A DNA stretch of 64,000 nt, from assembly GCA_030446485.1 (NCBI GenBank), contig JAUJNF010000003.1, positions 124,001 through 188,000 of the forward strand, in the 5' to 3' direction. Of this stretch, positions 37,823 to 46,773 are shown piece by piece. Made by a program: the position numbers and the translations under genes. The notes beneath the pieces were generated by a model. That model saw only the letters and a list, made by a program, of their open reading frames with translations, had not been told where the DNA came from and searched no databases. The stretch's first letter is position 1; the number at the start of each line of letters is the position of its first letter. The DNA comes from Thermoleophilaceae bacterium. Its GTDB lineage: Bacteria; Actinomycetota; Thermoleophilia; Solirubrobacterales; Thermoleophilaceae.

Positions 37823-38883
37823 CGCAACCGAAGATTCGCAGCCGCGCCGGTGGCGCCGCCGTGCCGCTCGACGAGCTCGACAAGCGGCTGCTCAACCTGC
37901 TGCAGGGGAGCTTTCCGCTCGAGCCGCGCCCCTACGCGCGGGTGGCCGAGCTCGCCGAGGTGTCGGAGGACGAGGTGCTGCGCCGCACCCAGCGCCTGCT
38001 CGACGAGCGCATCATCCGCCAGATAACGCCGATCTTCGACACCCGCGTTCTCGGCTACAGCTCGATGCTCGTGGCCGCCAAGGTCGACGCCGAGCACCCA
38101 CACCGCGCCGCTCAGGTGATCAACGCCCACCCGGGCGTCTCCCACAACTACCTGCGCAACCACGAGTTCAACCTGTGGTTCACGATCGCCACCGAACCCG
38201 ATTCCAAACTCGGTTTGGAGGGCACGCTCGACGTGCTGGCCGAGGAGGCCGGGGCCGAGTCGGTGCGGATGTTGCCCACGCTGCGGCTGTTCAAGATCCG
38301 CATGGACCTGGAGATGGAGGGCGGCACCGAGAACCTGTCCGCCGCGGGCGTGGCGGAGGAGCCGAAGGACCCGACCCCGATCGAGCTCTCGGAGCTGGAC
38401 ATGGGGGTCATCCGCGAGCTCCAGGGCGACATGCCGGTGGTGCCCGAGCCGTACGCGCCGGCCGCAGAGCGCATCGGCATCGGCACCGACACGCTGCTCG
38501 AGCACCTGGAGTCGATGCGCGAGCGGCGCGCGCTGCGGCGCGTGGCCGCCATTCTCTTCCACCGCCGCGCGGGGTTCAGCGCCAACGGGATGGGCGTATG
38601 GAAGGTGCCCGACGAGCAGATCATGGAGATCGGCCCGCGCATGGCGGCCTTCCGCGGCGTGTCGCACTGCTACCAGCGTCCGACCTACGAGGACTGGCCG
38701 TACTCCGTGTTCACGATGGCCCACGGGCGCTCCAAGGAGGAGTGCGACTCGGTGCTCGACGCGATCGCGGAGGGCACCGGCATCCACCAACGCTCGACGC
38801 TCTACTCCTCCACCGAGTTCAAGAAGATCCGCCTTCTCTACTTCACCGAGGACTTCAAGCGGTGGGAGGCCGAGCGCATCTGA
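37810..38883 (+). CDS. Fused AhbA-AhbB-like siroheme decarboxylase (AsnC/Lrp-fold repeat)
   Basis: 357-aa protein with two tandem Lrp/AsnC-like modules. Each has a winged-helix start (LDKRLLNLLQGSFPLEPRPY at 23-42; MGVIRELQGDMPVVPEPYAP at about 198-217) and a beta domain. The motifs SHNYLRNHEFNLWFT (111-125) and SHCYQRPTYEDWPYSVFTM (285-303) match AhbA/AhbB (NirD/L/G/H) siroheme decarboxylases, with likely functional His112 and His286. Those enzymes decarboxylate siroheme to didecarboxysiroheme in the alternative haem or haem d1 route. Its place between hemB and hemL supports a tetrapyrrole role over transcriptional regulation. The start at 37810 overlaps hemB. Confidence 0.8.
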   Translation: MASVAQPKIRSRAGGAAVPLDELDKRLLNLLQGSFPLEPRPYARVAELAEVSEDEVLRRTQRLLDERIIRQITPIFDTRVLGYSSMLVAAKVDAEHPHRAAQVINAHPGVSHNYLRNHEFNLWFTIATEPDSKLGLEGTLDVLAEEAGAESVRMLPTLRLFKIRMDLEMEGGTENLSAAGVAEEPKDPTPIELSELDMGVIRELQGDMPVVPEPYAPAAERIGIGTDTLLEHLESMRERRALRRVAAILFHRRAGFSANGMGVWKVPDEQIMEIGPRMAAFRGVSHCYQRPTYEDWPYSVFTMAHGRSKEECDSVLDAIAEGTGIHQRSTLYSSTEFKKIRLLYFTEDFKRWEAERI

Positions 38884-38944
38884 GGCCGGTGGCCCGGGGA
38901 AGCGCTGCGCCCTGTTGGCGGCGGCGGGACAGCGAGGGCACCAG

Positions 38945-40227
<1,283 letters not shown>

Positions 40228-40231
<4 letters not shown>

Positions 40232-40659
40232 CCGCCCTCTCCGAGGTGGTCGCCGCCTGCGACCCGTCCGTGGCCGCCCACGCGGCGCCCGACCCGGGCG
40301 CAGGACGCTTCGACCCGGGCGAGCACGGCGAGGTTAGGGCCTTTGTGCTCGAGGCCGTGTACGAGGGATACCTCCTGCATTACGAAACGCCACGGGCCTT
40401 CGGGGGCTTGGACGACGACCTGCGGCTGCTGGCCGGCGATGCCCTCTACGCCCTCGGGCTGGCGCGGCTGGCCGAGGACGGCGATCTGGAGGCGGTGACC
40501 GAGCTGTCGGACCTGATCTCGCTCTGCGCATGGGCCCACGCCGAGGGGCACCCGGAGCGCGCCGAGGATCTGTGGGCGGCCAGCGCCCGGGCCCTCAGCC
40601 CGGCCGGCGGCCCGGGGGCGGCGGAGTCGGTGGCCGGCGATTTGGCGCCCCAGCGCTGA
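40228..40659 (+). CDS. Conserved hypothetical protein
   Basis: 143-aa acidic, largely helical protein. The most conserved-looking core is VRAFVLEAVYEGYLLHYETP, LRLLAGDALYALGLARLAE and LSDLISLCAWAHAEG. No signal peptide or membrane segment is seen and no named family is recognised. The GTG start at 40228 is coupled to the hemL stop. It precedes the qcrA gene by 77 bp, so a role tied to haem supply or the bc complex is possible but unsupported. Length and codon use match the neighbours. Confidence 0.75.
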
Positions 40660-40736
40660 CCATCGCAGGGTGACTGGGCCGTACACTTAGCGGGTAGCTG
40701 CCGGCTCACGGGCGGCGCGTCCCCGATCCACCGAAC

Positions 40737-41402
40737 ATGGCAAGCACAAGCAGACCAGGCAAGGGGAAGAAGTCCCCGTACACCAAGGACCGCGGCATGC
40801 CGGCGGCCTTCGAGGGCGAGACGGTGACCCGCCGGCGCCTGTTCACCGGCGGTGCGATGGCCGCGGGCGGGGTGGCCTCGGCGGCCTTTGGCCTGCCCGC
40901 GCTGGGCTTCGCCGTCGGGCCGATGTTCGAGGACGAGACGCCGGACCGCTTCCAGGACGTGGGCCCGGAGGCGGACTTCAACCCGCAGACCTACGTGTCG
41001 AAGGTGATAACGCTGGTGGCCCAGGACGTGGGGGAGGCCGGCAAGACCACGATCTACGTCCGCCGCTCGGACCCGGAGCGTGACCGCGACAAGCTCAAGC
41101 AGCCCTACGTGGCCATATCCACCCGCTGTGCCCACCTGGGCTGCCCGGTGCGCTACGTGCAGGCCTCGGAGCGCTTCATCTGCCCCTGTCACGGCGGGGT
41201 CTACGGGTTCGACGGGAAGGTCGAGGGCGGGCCGCCGGTGCGTCCCCTCGATCGCTTCGAGACCCGGGTTGAGAACGGTCGCGTGCTGGTCGGTGAGCGA
41301 TTCTCGGTGAACTCGAAGCTCGACCGCCACGCCGTCCGTGACCCGTCCAACCACCTCGACGGAATTTGGCAGTATCTCTACCCGCCGAGGCCCACGACTT
41401 GA
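40737..41402 (+). CDS. qcrA: Rieske iron-sulfur subunit of menaquinol-cytochrome c reductase
   Basis: 221-aa Rieske protein that transfers electrons from menaquinol to cytochrome c in the bc complex. A twin-arginine-like start (VTRRRLFTGGAMAAGGVASA) and one TM anchor (about 37-63) place the cluster outside. The 2Fe-2S ligands are Cys131/His133 (CAHLGCPV) and Cys149 plus Cys151-His152 (CPCHGGVYGFDG), with the two disulfide cysteines at 136 and 151 region. Residues 117-131 fit the family. The ATG at 40737 is used. qcrB starts inside its stop codon (TTGA). Confidence 0.95.
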   Translation: MASTSRPGKGKKSPYTKDRGMPAAFEGETVTRRRLFTGGAMAAGGVASAAFGLPALGFAVGPMFEDETPDRFQDVGPEADFNPQTYVSKVITLVAQDVGEAGKTTIYVRRSDPERDRDKLKQPYVAISTRCAHLGCPVRYVQASERFICPCHGGVYGFDGKVEGGPPVRPLDRFETRVENGRVLVGERFSVNSKLDRHAVRDPSNHLDGIWQYLYPPRPTT

Positions 41403-42331
41403 ACTTCCTCCCCCGCACCCTTCAGCGCCGCTCAGGCAACGGTCAGGCCGCCGACGGCGAGGTGGAGACCGGCGGCAACGGCCAGGTCGAGATCCCCGGC
41501 GCGCTGCGGCGCGGCCCGGGGCGCACGGGCAATGGCAACGGCAACGGCAACGGCCATTCACCTGGGGACGGCGACGGGAACGGCAAGCCCGGCACCGGGC
41601 TCATCGACAAGAAGGCGCTCGTGGAGGGCGCCACCGAGGTGCCGATCTCGGTGGCGGGCTGGCTCGACGAGCGCACCGGCGGCTCGTCGGTGGCCCGCGC
41701 GGTGCTGTACCGCAAGGTGCCGAAGCACGACTGGAGCTACACGCTGGGCTCGGCGGCCCTGTTCGCCTTCGTGGCGCAGGCGGTCACCGGCGTGTTCCTC
41801 GCCATGTACTACGACCCGTCGGCCAACCGCGCCTACGAGTCCGTGCAGCACCTCACCAACGACGTCTTCCTCGGCGAGCTCGTGCGCGGGATGCACCGTT
41901 GGGGCGCCACCGTGATGATCGTCCTGATCTTCCTGCACATGGGCCAGACGTTCTTCTACGGCGCCTACAAGTACCCGCGCGAGCTGAACTGGGTGATCGG
42001 CGTGGTGCTGCTCGTGCTCACGCTGGCCATGGGCTTCACGGGCTACCTGCTCCCGTTCGACCAGCGCTCCTTCTGGGCCACGATCGTCGGCGTGAACATC
42101 AACGCCTCGGGCCCGATCGTGGGTCCGTACCTAGCCGACTTCCTGCGCGGGGGCGCCGAGTTCGGCTCGGCCACGCTCAGCCGCTTCTACGCGATCCACA
42201 TGCTGCTCATCCCCGGCCTGCTCGCGGCCCTGATCGGCGCACACCTGTACCTCGTGATCCGCCTCGGAACCTCCTCGCCGCCGTGGACCCGCGCGGTAAA
42301 GAAGCGCTCCTACGCCCACGAGGAAATATGA
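41399..42331 (+). CDS. qcrB: Cytochrome b, N-terminal (b6-like) subunit
   Basis: 310-aa haem-binding part of cytochrome b in the bc complex. An N-terminal ~75-residue extension is low complexity and includes a GNGNGNGNG run. The b6-like core has four TM helices. The haem ligands are in RGMHRWGATVMIVLIFLHMG and later in FYAIHMLLIPGLLAALIGAH then LYLVIRLG, giving the His pairs in helices II and IV. The TTG start at 41399 overlaps the qcrA stop. The second half of cytochrome b is on the next gene, as in Bacillus QcrB/QcrC. Confidence 0.92.
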   Translation: MNFLPRTLQRRSGNGQAADGEVETGGNGQVEIPGALRRGPGRTGNGNGNGNGHSPGDGDGNGKPGTGLIDKKALVEGATEVPISVAGWLDERTGGSSVARAVLYRKVPKHDWSYTLGSAALFAFVAQAVTGVFLAMYYDPSANRAYESVQHLTNDVFLGELVRGMHRWGATVMIVLIFLHMGQTFFYGAYKYPRELNWVIGVVLLVLTLAMGFTGYLLPFDQRSFWATIVGVNINASGPIVGPYLADFLRGGAEFGSATLSRFYAIHMLLIPGLLAALIGAHLYLVIRLGTSSPPWTRAVKKRSYAHEEI

Positions 42332-42350
42332 GCGGAATTTGGAGCGACGC

Positions 42351-42463
42351 TGGCCTTCGAAAAGCGAGCGAATCAAGGAAGCAGGGTCGAAGCTTTGGTG
42401 GGGGCATGGCCTGGGAACGGCGAGACCCGATGACGCCGAGTCGCGAAGCTTTGCAGGAGACCC
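42351..42463 (+). repeat. Structured intergenic element, copy B (qcrB-qcrC gap)
   Basis: Same element as copies A, C and D, here with the most diverged apical arm. Helices: P1 AAAGC/GCTTT, P2 GCGAATC/GAGTCGC (one A.G), P3 GGGTC/GACCC, with conserved loops AAGGAAGCA/GATGACGCC and GAA/GA. The outer P0 is weak (CCTTC against GGAGA with mismatches). It starts 19 nt after the qcrB stop and ends 4 nt before the qcrC ATG, so it must overlap the ribosome-binding region of qcrC. Confidence 0.8.
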
Positions 42464-42467
42464 ACGG

Positions 42468-43175
42468 ATGAACAACAGAGAGAAGGAGCAGTACCTGAGG
42501 GAGTACTCGCTCCTGAAGAACAAGGGCGAGCCGTTCTTCCCCTACACCGTCTACAAGGACGGCATCATGGCCATCGTCACGCTGGCCGTGATCATCCTGA
42601 TGGCCGTCGTGCTGGGCGCCGAGCTCGGCCCCAAGGCGGATCCCACCACCACGACGTACGTGCCGCGCCCCGAGTGGTACTTCTTCTTCCTCTTTGAGCT
42701 GCTGCGGGTGGTCGAGCCGCCGTCGCTGGTGTTCCTTGCCACCATCGGCATACCGACCATCTGCATGGTTCTGCTGATCCTTCTGCCGTTCGTGGACCGC
42801 AATCCGGAGCGCGATCCGCGCCGGCGGCCGATCGCCATGCTCGCGGGGGCCACGACCATCGCCGCCATGCTCTACCTGACGGTGCTCGGCGCGACGGCGG
42901 GGGCTCCGACCGAGATCGAGCTCGCGACCTCGCCTCAGCACGAGCAGGGACGCAGCGTGACCGCGGCGTCGGGGTGCCTGGGCTGCCACAAGTTCGGCGA
43001 GAGCGGCGGACAGCTCGGACCGGCTCTGACCAAGGTCGGGGCGCGGCTGCCCCGGCAGGCCATCGCGCGAACCTTGATCAACCCGACGGCGCCGATGCCC
43101 TCGTACCAGAAGCTCCGCGAGGACGACCCGGAGAAGTTCGACAGGCTCGTCAACTACCTGGCCTCGCTCAAGTAG
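42468..43175 (+). CDS. qcrC: Cytochrome b C-terminal domain fused to cytochrome c (QcrC-like)
   Basis: 235-aa subunit combining a subunit IV-like part and a cytochrome c. The PEWYFFFLFELLR motif (68-80, the PEWY quinol-site signature) and about three TM helices come first. A C-terminal c-type haem domain has CLGCH at 170-174 (covalent haem) and a likely Met ligand in APMPSYQKLR. This architecture equals Bacillus QcrC rather than the usual actinobacterial di-haem QcrC. The ATG at 42468 is chosen; the open frame upstream (from 42339) is only the translated repeat element. Confidence 0.92.
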   Translation: MNNREKEQYLREYSLLKNKGEPFFPYTVYKDGIMAIVTLAVIILMAVVLGAELGPKADPTTTTYVPRPEWYFFFLFELLRVVEPPSLVFLATIGIPTICMVLLILLPFVDRNPERDPRRRPIAMLAGATTIAAMLYLTVLGATAGAPTEIELATSPQHEQGRSVTAASGCLGCHKFGESGGQLGPALTKVGARLPRQAIARTLINPTAPMPSYQKLREDDPEKFDRLVNYLASLK

Positions 43176-43282
43176 CCGGCGGCGACCACCTAGCCGCGGC
43201 CACGCGACCCGTCGCCGCCCAGACTGACCCCGCCGGACCGCCGCCCTCGCCAGACGCGCCCGGCACCCTGCCCGAGCAGCAG

Positions 43283-43966
43283 GTGCGGGCGATGTTCGAC
43301 CGCATCGCGCGGGTCTATGACCTGATGAACTCGGTCATGACGGCGGGGATGCACCACCGCTGGCGCGAGCGCGCCGCGGATCTCTCCCGGATCGCCGCGG
43401 GAGGCCGAGCGCTCGACGTGGCCACCGGCACGGGCGACCTGGCGCTGGCCCTGGCGCGCCGGGCCGGTCGAGAAGGAGAGGTGGTGGCCTGCGACTTCGC
43501 CGAGGCGATGCTCGAGCTCGCCCGTCGCAAGCCGCTCCCGGCCGGTGCGGCGCCCGTCCGCTTCGAGTGGGCCAACGCCCTGGAGCTGCCGTACGACGAC
43601 GGAGCGTTCGACGCGGTCACCGTCGGGTTCGGCGCCCGCAACTTCGCGGACCTCCCCGGTGGGCTCGGCGAGATGGCGCGGGTGGTGCGCCCGGGTGGCC
43701 GCGTCGTGATCCTCGAGATCACCACCCCGCAGCGGCCGCCGCTGAGCGCGTTCTTCCGCCTCTGGTTCGATCGCCTGGTGCCGGCGCTCGGTCGCCTCGC
43801 CGGCGACTCGGACGCCTACTCCTACCTGCCGAGCTCGGTTCGCCGCTTCCCGGCGCCGCGGGAGCTGGCCGCCACGATGGCGGACGTGGGCCTCTCCGAC
43901 ATCGGGTACCTGCTCACCGCGGGAGGGATCATCGCCATCCATCACGGCACGGTTCCTGCACGATGA
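43283..43966 (+). CDS. menG: Demethylmenaquinone methyltransferase
   Basis: SAM-dependent C-methyltransferase making menaquinone, the electron carrier used by the neighbouring bc complex. UbiE/MenG signatures: VRAMFDRIARVYDLMNSVMT, ALDVATGTGDLALALA (motif I), DAVTVGFGARNFAD and VVILEITTPQRPP. The GTG at 43283 (227 aa) is the first canonical start, but family members usually have a few more residues; a CTG at 43268 would supply them. The frame is open back towards qcrC. Its TGA overlaps the polyprenyl synthase ATG. Confidence 0.92.
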   Translation: MRAMFDRIARVYDLMNSVMTAGMHHRWRERAADLSRIAAGGRALDVATGTGDLALALARRAGREGEVVACDFAEAMLELARRKPLPAGAAPVRFEWANALELPYDDGAFDAVTVGFGARNFADLPGGLGEMARVVRPGGRVVILEITTPQRPPLSAFFRLWFDRLVPALGRLAGDSDAYSYLPSSVRRFPAPRELAATMADVGLSDIGYLLTAGGIIAIHHGTVPAR

Positions 43967-44979
43967 GCAGTGCGGCGGCGGGCGCGAAGGACGCGGCGCC
44001 GGCGGAGCTGCAGGGCATCCGGGCCGCGGGCGGCAGGGAGCTCACGGCACTGCTCGACCGCGCCGACCGGCGGCTGGCGCAGATCGCCGAAGGACATGGC
44101 CGCGCCCTCGGCCGGCACGCCACCCAGACCCTGAGCGCCGGCGGCAAGCGCCTACGGCCGACGCTCGTGTTCCTGTGTGGAGGCGCGGCCGCCGGAGAGG
44201 GGGACGGCCTCCTGCGGGCCGGAGTGGCCGTCGAGCTCGTGCACACCGCCACGCTCGTGCACGACGACGTGCTCGACCGGGCGGCGCTGCGCCGCGGCCA
44301 CCCGACCGTCTACAGCACCGGTGGCCGCGAGGCCGCCACGGCCACCGGCGACCTGCTGTTCTCGCGCGCCTTCGCGGAGCTTGCGGCGACCGGCGCGGCG
44401 GAGTCCGTGACGGCGCTGTCGTCGGCCTCGTCGGCCCTTGCCCACGGGGAGCTCATGCAACGGGCGGACGCGTGGTCGGGCTCGGTGACGATCGACCGCT
44501 ACCTGGAGCGCTGCCGGCTGAAGACCGCGCGGCTGTTCGAGGCCGCCTGTCGCCTGGGAGCGCTGCTGGGCGCCCCCGGGGCCGCGGCCGCGGAGCGGCT
44601 CGGCTCGTACGGCGACCGCATCGGCCTGGCCTTCCAGATCTTCGACGACGTGCTGGACGTGTCGGGACCGACGGAGCGCACCGGCAAGGCCCGCGGCACC
44701 GACCTGCTCGACGGCACCGTGACCCTGCCGCTCATCGTCGCGCGCGAGCGGGACCCGGCATTGCGTTCGCTCGACCTGCGCTCGGCGGTAACCGAGCCGG
44801 CCGCGGCCGAGGCGGTGTGCGACCGGATCGCGGCCACCGGCGCCCTGGACGCGGCGCGCAAACGGGCGCTCGCGTTCGTGGCCGAGGCCAAGCGCGAGCT
44901 GGACGGGATCGCGCTAGACCACCGCTCGCGCCACGCGCTCGACCTCGTGGCCGACGGGGTGGTGGAGCGCTATTCGTAG
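43963..44979 (+). CDS. Polyprenyl diphosphate synthase (trans type)
   Basis: 338-aa isoprenyl diphosphate synthase building the side chain of menaquinone. First aspartate-rich motif: LVHDDVLDRAALRRGHPTVY; second: FQIFDDVLDVSG. Also the early GGKRLRPTLVFLCGG with the Arg/Lys that bind the diphosphate. Five residues upstream of the first DDxxD are TATLVH, without bulky aromatics, consistent with a medium- to long-chain product (inference). The ATG overlaps the menG stop, linking head-group and tail synthesis. Its TAG stop is part of the terminator stem that follows. Confidence 0.93.
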   Translation: MSSAAAGAKDAAPAELQGIRAAGGRELTALLDRADRRLAQIAEGHGRALGRHATQTLSAGGKRLRPTLVFLCGGAAAGEGDGLLRAGVAVELVHTATLVHDDVLDRAALRRGHPTVYSTGGREAATATGDLLFSRAFAELAATGAAESVTALSSASSALAHGELMQRADAWSGSVTIDRYLERCRLKTARLFEAACRLGALLGAPGAAAAERLGSYGDRIGLAFQIFDDVLDVSGPTERTGKARGTDLLDGTVTLPLIVARERDPALRSLDLRSAVTEPAAAEAVCDRIAATGALDAARKRALAFVAEAKRELDGIALDHRSRHALDLVADGVVERYS

Positions 44980-45035
44980 TGACCTGAGTGCAGCCCCTCG
45001 CGAAGCTGTAGCCGGACTTCCGACTCAGGTCGCTA
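44977..45035. terminator. Shared convergent terminator with both stop codons in its stem
   Basis: TAGTGACCTGAGT (44977-44989) pairs over 13 positions (one G.T) with ACTCAGGTCGCTA (45023-45035). The left arm starts with the TAG stop of the polyprenyl synthase. The right arm ends with the complement of the TAG stop of the opposite zinc-ribbon gene. The 33-nt loop can form a small inner CAGC/GCTG hairpin. Confidence 0.8.
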
Positions 45036-45371
45036 AAAGTCTTCGGGCAGCAGCGCGTCGGCTTCGAGCGCGGCCGAGAAGCGGTCGACCTCCTCGGCCA
45101 TGTTGGCTCGCACGAGCTCCTTCAGATCACGCACGAGAGCGTGCGTTCCGCGATCGAGCTCCTCGTCGAACATGTCCACCAGATCCTGGTGGAAGACATC
45201 CATCTCGAGCCACTCACAGGCGGGGCAGCGAAGGGTCACGGTCCAGTGCTCGGGACCGGCCTCGTCCCACCGCACCGGGTAGACGAGCTCTGACGCACAG
45301 TCGGGACACACGTGTAGCGCTCGCCTCGTTGGTGATGTGGTGCTGCGGTTCTGGTGTCTGGGTACGCCCAT
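45033..45371 (-). CDS. Small zinc-ribbon protein
   Basis: 112-aa protein with a four-cysteine zinc ribbon: CPDC at 22-25 and CPAC at 49-52. It is followed by an acidic, amphipathic helical part (FHQDLVDMFDEELDRGTHAL and onwards). No catalytic motif is seen. It might be an RNA- or protein-binding factor. The ATG at 45371 is the only good start; the first 17 residues are basic. It is convergent with the polyprenyl synthase and divergent from tatA. Confidence 0.78.
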   Translation of the reverse strand: MGVPRHQNRSTTSPTRRALHVCPDCASELVYPVRWDEAGPEHWTVTLRCPACEWLEMDVFHQDLVDMFDEELDRGTHALVRDLKELVRANMAEEVDRFSAALEADALLPEDF

Positions 45372-45675
45372 GGTCTCTGTTCCTCAAGCCCGGATATCGA
45401 CTTACAACGCACCAAACTTGAGAGAGTTGGACACTCGCCCCCCCGAATGGGGTTATGTGCCTCTGTTGCTCGGCGATCGTTCCATCGGTCAGGCGCTGAA
45501 ACACGGACGAAACGTGATCGATCCGCTCGAGCTCGCGCTCGTGCCACCCGCCGGGGGGCGGGGTTGGCGGGGACCGCTCGCTTTCGGGTCTCTCGCTCAG
45601 CGCTGACCCCGGGCGACCGGTCGGCGGCGCGGACCCCGCCGCTACCATGGCTGGACCAGAACTGGAGGTAGCGTC
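45372..45675. other. Divergent intergenic region between zinc-ribbon gene and tatA
   Basis: 304 bp without a credible gene; plus-strand frames here are shadows. It must carry divergent promoters. A relatively AT-rich patch at about 45400-45460 (ACAACGCACCAAACTTGAGA then GAGTTGG) is the likeliest promoter zone, but no hexamers can be assigned with confidence. A GGAGGT ribosome-binding site for tatA is at 45664-45669. Confidence 0.5.
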
Positions 45676-45975
45676 ATGCCCGGCGTCGGGCCCCTCGAAA
45701 TAGCGATCGTCCTCATCATCGTGCTGATCATCTTCGGTCCGAAGCGCCTGCCCGGCCTCGGGAAATCCCTCGGCACCGGGATGCGCGAGTTCAAGGACTC
45801 CATCACCGGCGACAGCAAGCACGACGACGATGACGAGCAGCCACGCCGGCTGAGCGACGCCCCCGCGCCGCGCGAGGCCTCCACAGCGCAAGACGCCGAC
45901 CAGTCCGTCGCAGCCGACGAAGACGGGCGCGCGCCGGCCTCGTCCGGGTCGACCCGCACCGACGACCCCTCCTAG
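45676..45975 (+). CDS. tatA: Sec-independent protein translocase subunit TatA/B
   Basis: 99-aa TatA-family protein. One TM helix (PLEIAIVLIIVLIIFGPKRL) is followed by the FGPKRLPGLG hinge and an amphipathic helix (KSLGTGMREFKDSITGD), then an acidic disordered tail. It forms the pore part of the twin-arginine pathway for folded proteins, for example the Rieske protein encoded 5 kb upstream. The ATG at 45676 has a GGAGGT site 6 nt before it. tatC follows after 33 bp. No separate tatB is in the window. Confidence 0.95.
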   Translation: MPGVGPLEIAIVLIIVLIIFGPKRLPGLGKSLGTGMREFKDSITGDSKHDDDDEQPRRLSDAPAPREASTAQDADQSVAADEDGRAPASSGSTRTDDPS

Positions 45976-46008
45976 TCGCCGGCTCGGCCGGCCTCCTCGC
46001 AGCCAGCA

Positions 46009-46770
46009 GTGCCCCCCAAGCTCCGGCCGATCGCCCACGACGAGGAGATCTCCCTCGTCGACCACCTCGACGAGATCCGCGCGCGGCTCGTCATCGGTGC
46101 AATCGTGGTGGGGGTGGCCGGAGCGCTTTGCTACTGGCAGAACCACCTGATCTTCGAAATCCTCGACAAGCCGCTCGACGGCCGCGAGCTGCTCACGCTC
46201 AGCCCCACCGAGCCGTTCATCACCACGCTCACGCTGAGCTTCTACGCGTCGCTGCTGCTCTCGCTGCCGGTCCTGCTCTACCAGCTGTACGCATTCATCC
46301 TCCCGGCCTTCAGCCCCACCGAACGTAAGGTGGCGCTGCCGCTGCTGCTGATGGTGCCCGTGCTGTTCATCGCCGGGGTGGCGTTCTGCTACTTCATCGT
46401 GCTCTCGCCGGCCATCGACTTCCTGCTGTCGTTCAACGCGGACGAGTTCAACACCCAGCTGCGGGCGAGGGACTACTACAGCTTCGCGGCGCTCACGATG
46501 CTCGCCCTTGGGCTGCTCTTCCAGGTGCCGATCGGGATACTCGCGGTCACCCGGCTGGGGCTCACGACGCCCGAGAAGCTGCGCCAGCATCGCCGCTACG
46601 CATATCTGGGCATAGCCGTCCTGGCGGCGATGCTCCCCACCATCGACCCCGTGACGCTCGTGCTGGAGATCATCCCGATCATCCTGCTCTACGAGGGCGG
46701 CATCGTGCTGGCCGCGGCGTTCGGCCGCCCGCCGCCCGAGATCGCCGAACCGCTCGCCGAGGCGAAGTAG
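46009..46770 (+). CDS. tatC: Sec-independent protein translocase subunit TatC
   Basis: 253-aa six-TM receptor of the Tat pathway that binds the twin-arginine signal. The N-terminal recognition site is EEISLVDHLDEIRARLVIGA (family usually HLxELRxR). Also typical are SPTEPFITTLTLSFYASLLLS, the YQLYAFILPAF segment with conserved Phe/Pro, and LSPAIDFLLSF. The GTG start at 46009 is used. The Arg-rich turn is APAFSPTERKVALPLLL. It forms an operon with tatA and the TPR-like gene 3 bp downstream. Confidence 0.95.
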   Translation: MPPKLRPIAHDEEISLVDHLDEIRARLVIGAIVVGVAGALCYWQNHLIFEILDKPLDGRELLTLSPTEPFITTLTLSFYASLLLSLPVLLYQLYAFILPAFSPTERKVALPLLLMVPVLFIAGVAFCYFIVLSPAIDFLLSFNADEFNTQLRARDYYSFAALTMLALGLLFQVPIGILAVTRLGLTTPEKLRQHRRYAYLGIAVLAAMLPTIDPVTLVLEIIPIILLYEGGIVLAAAFGRPPPEIAEPLAEAK

Positions 46771-46773
46771 CGG

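Noticed and set aside
42339-42467. Longer N-terminus for the QcrC-like protein
   Set aside because: The extra residues are the translated structured repeat (copy B) and are not conserved. The ATG at 42468 gives the normal start.
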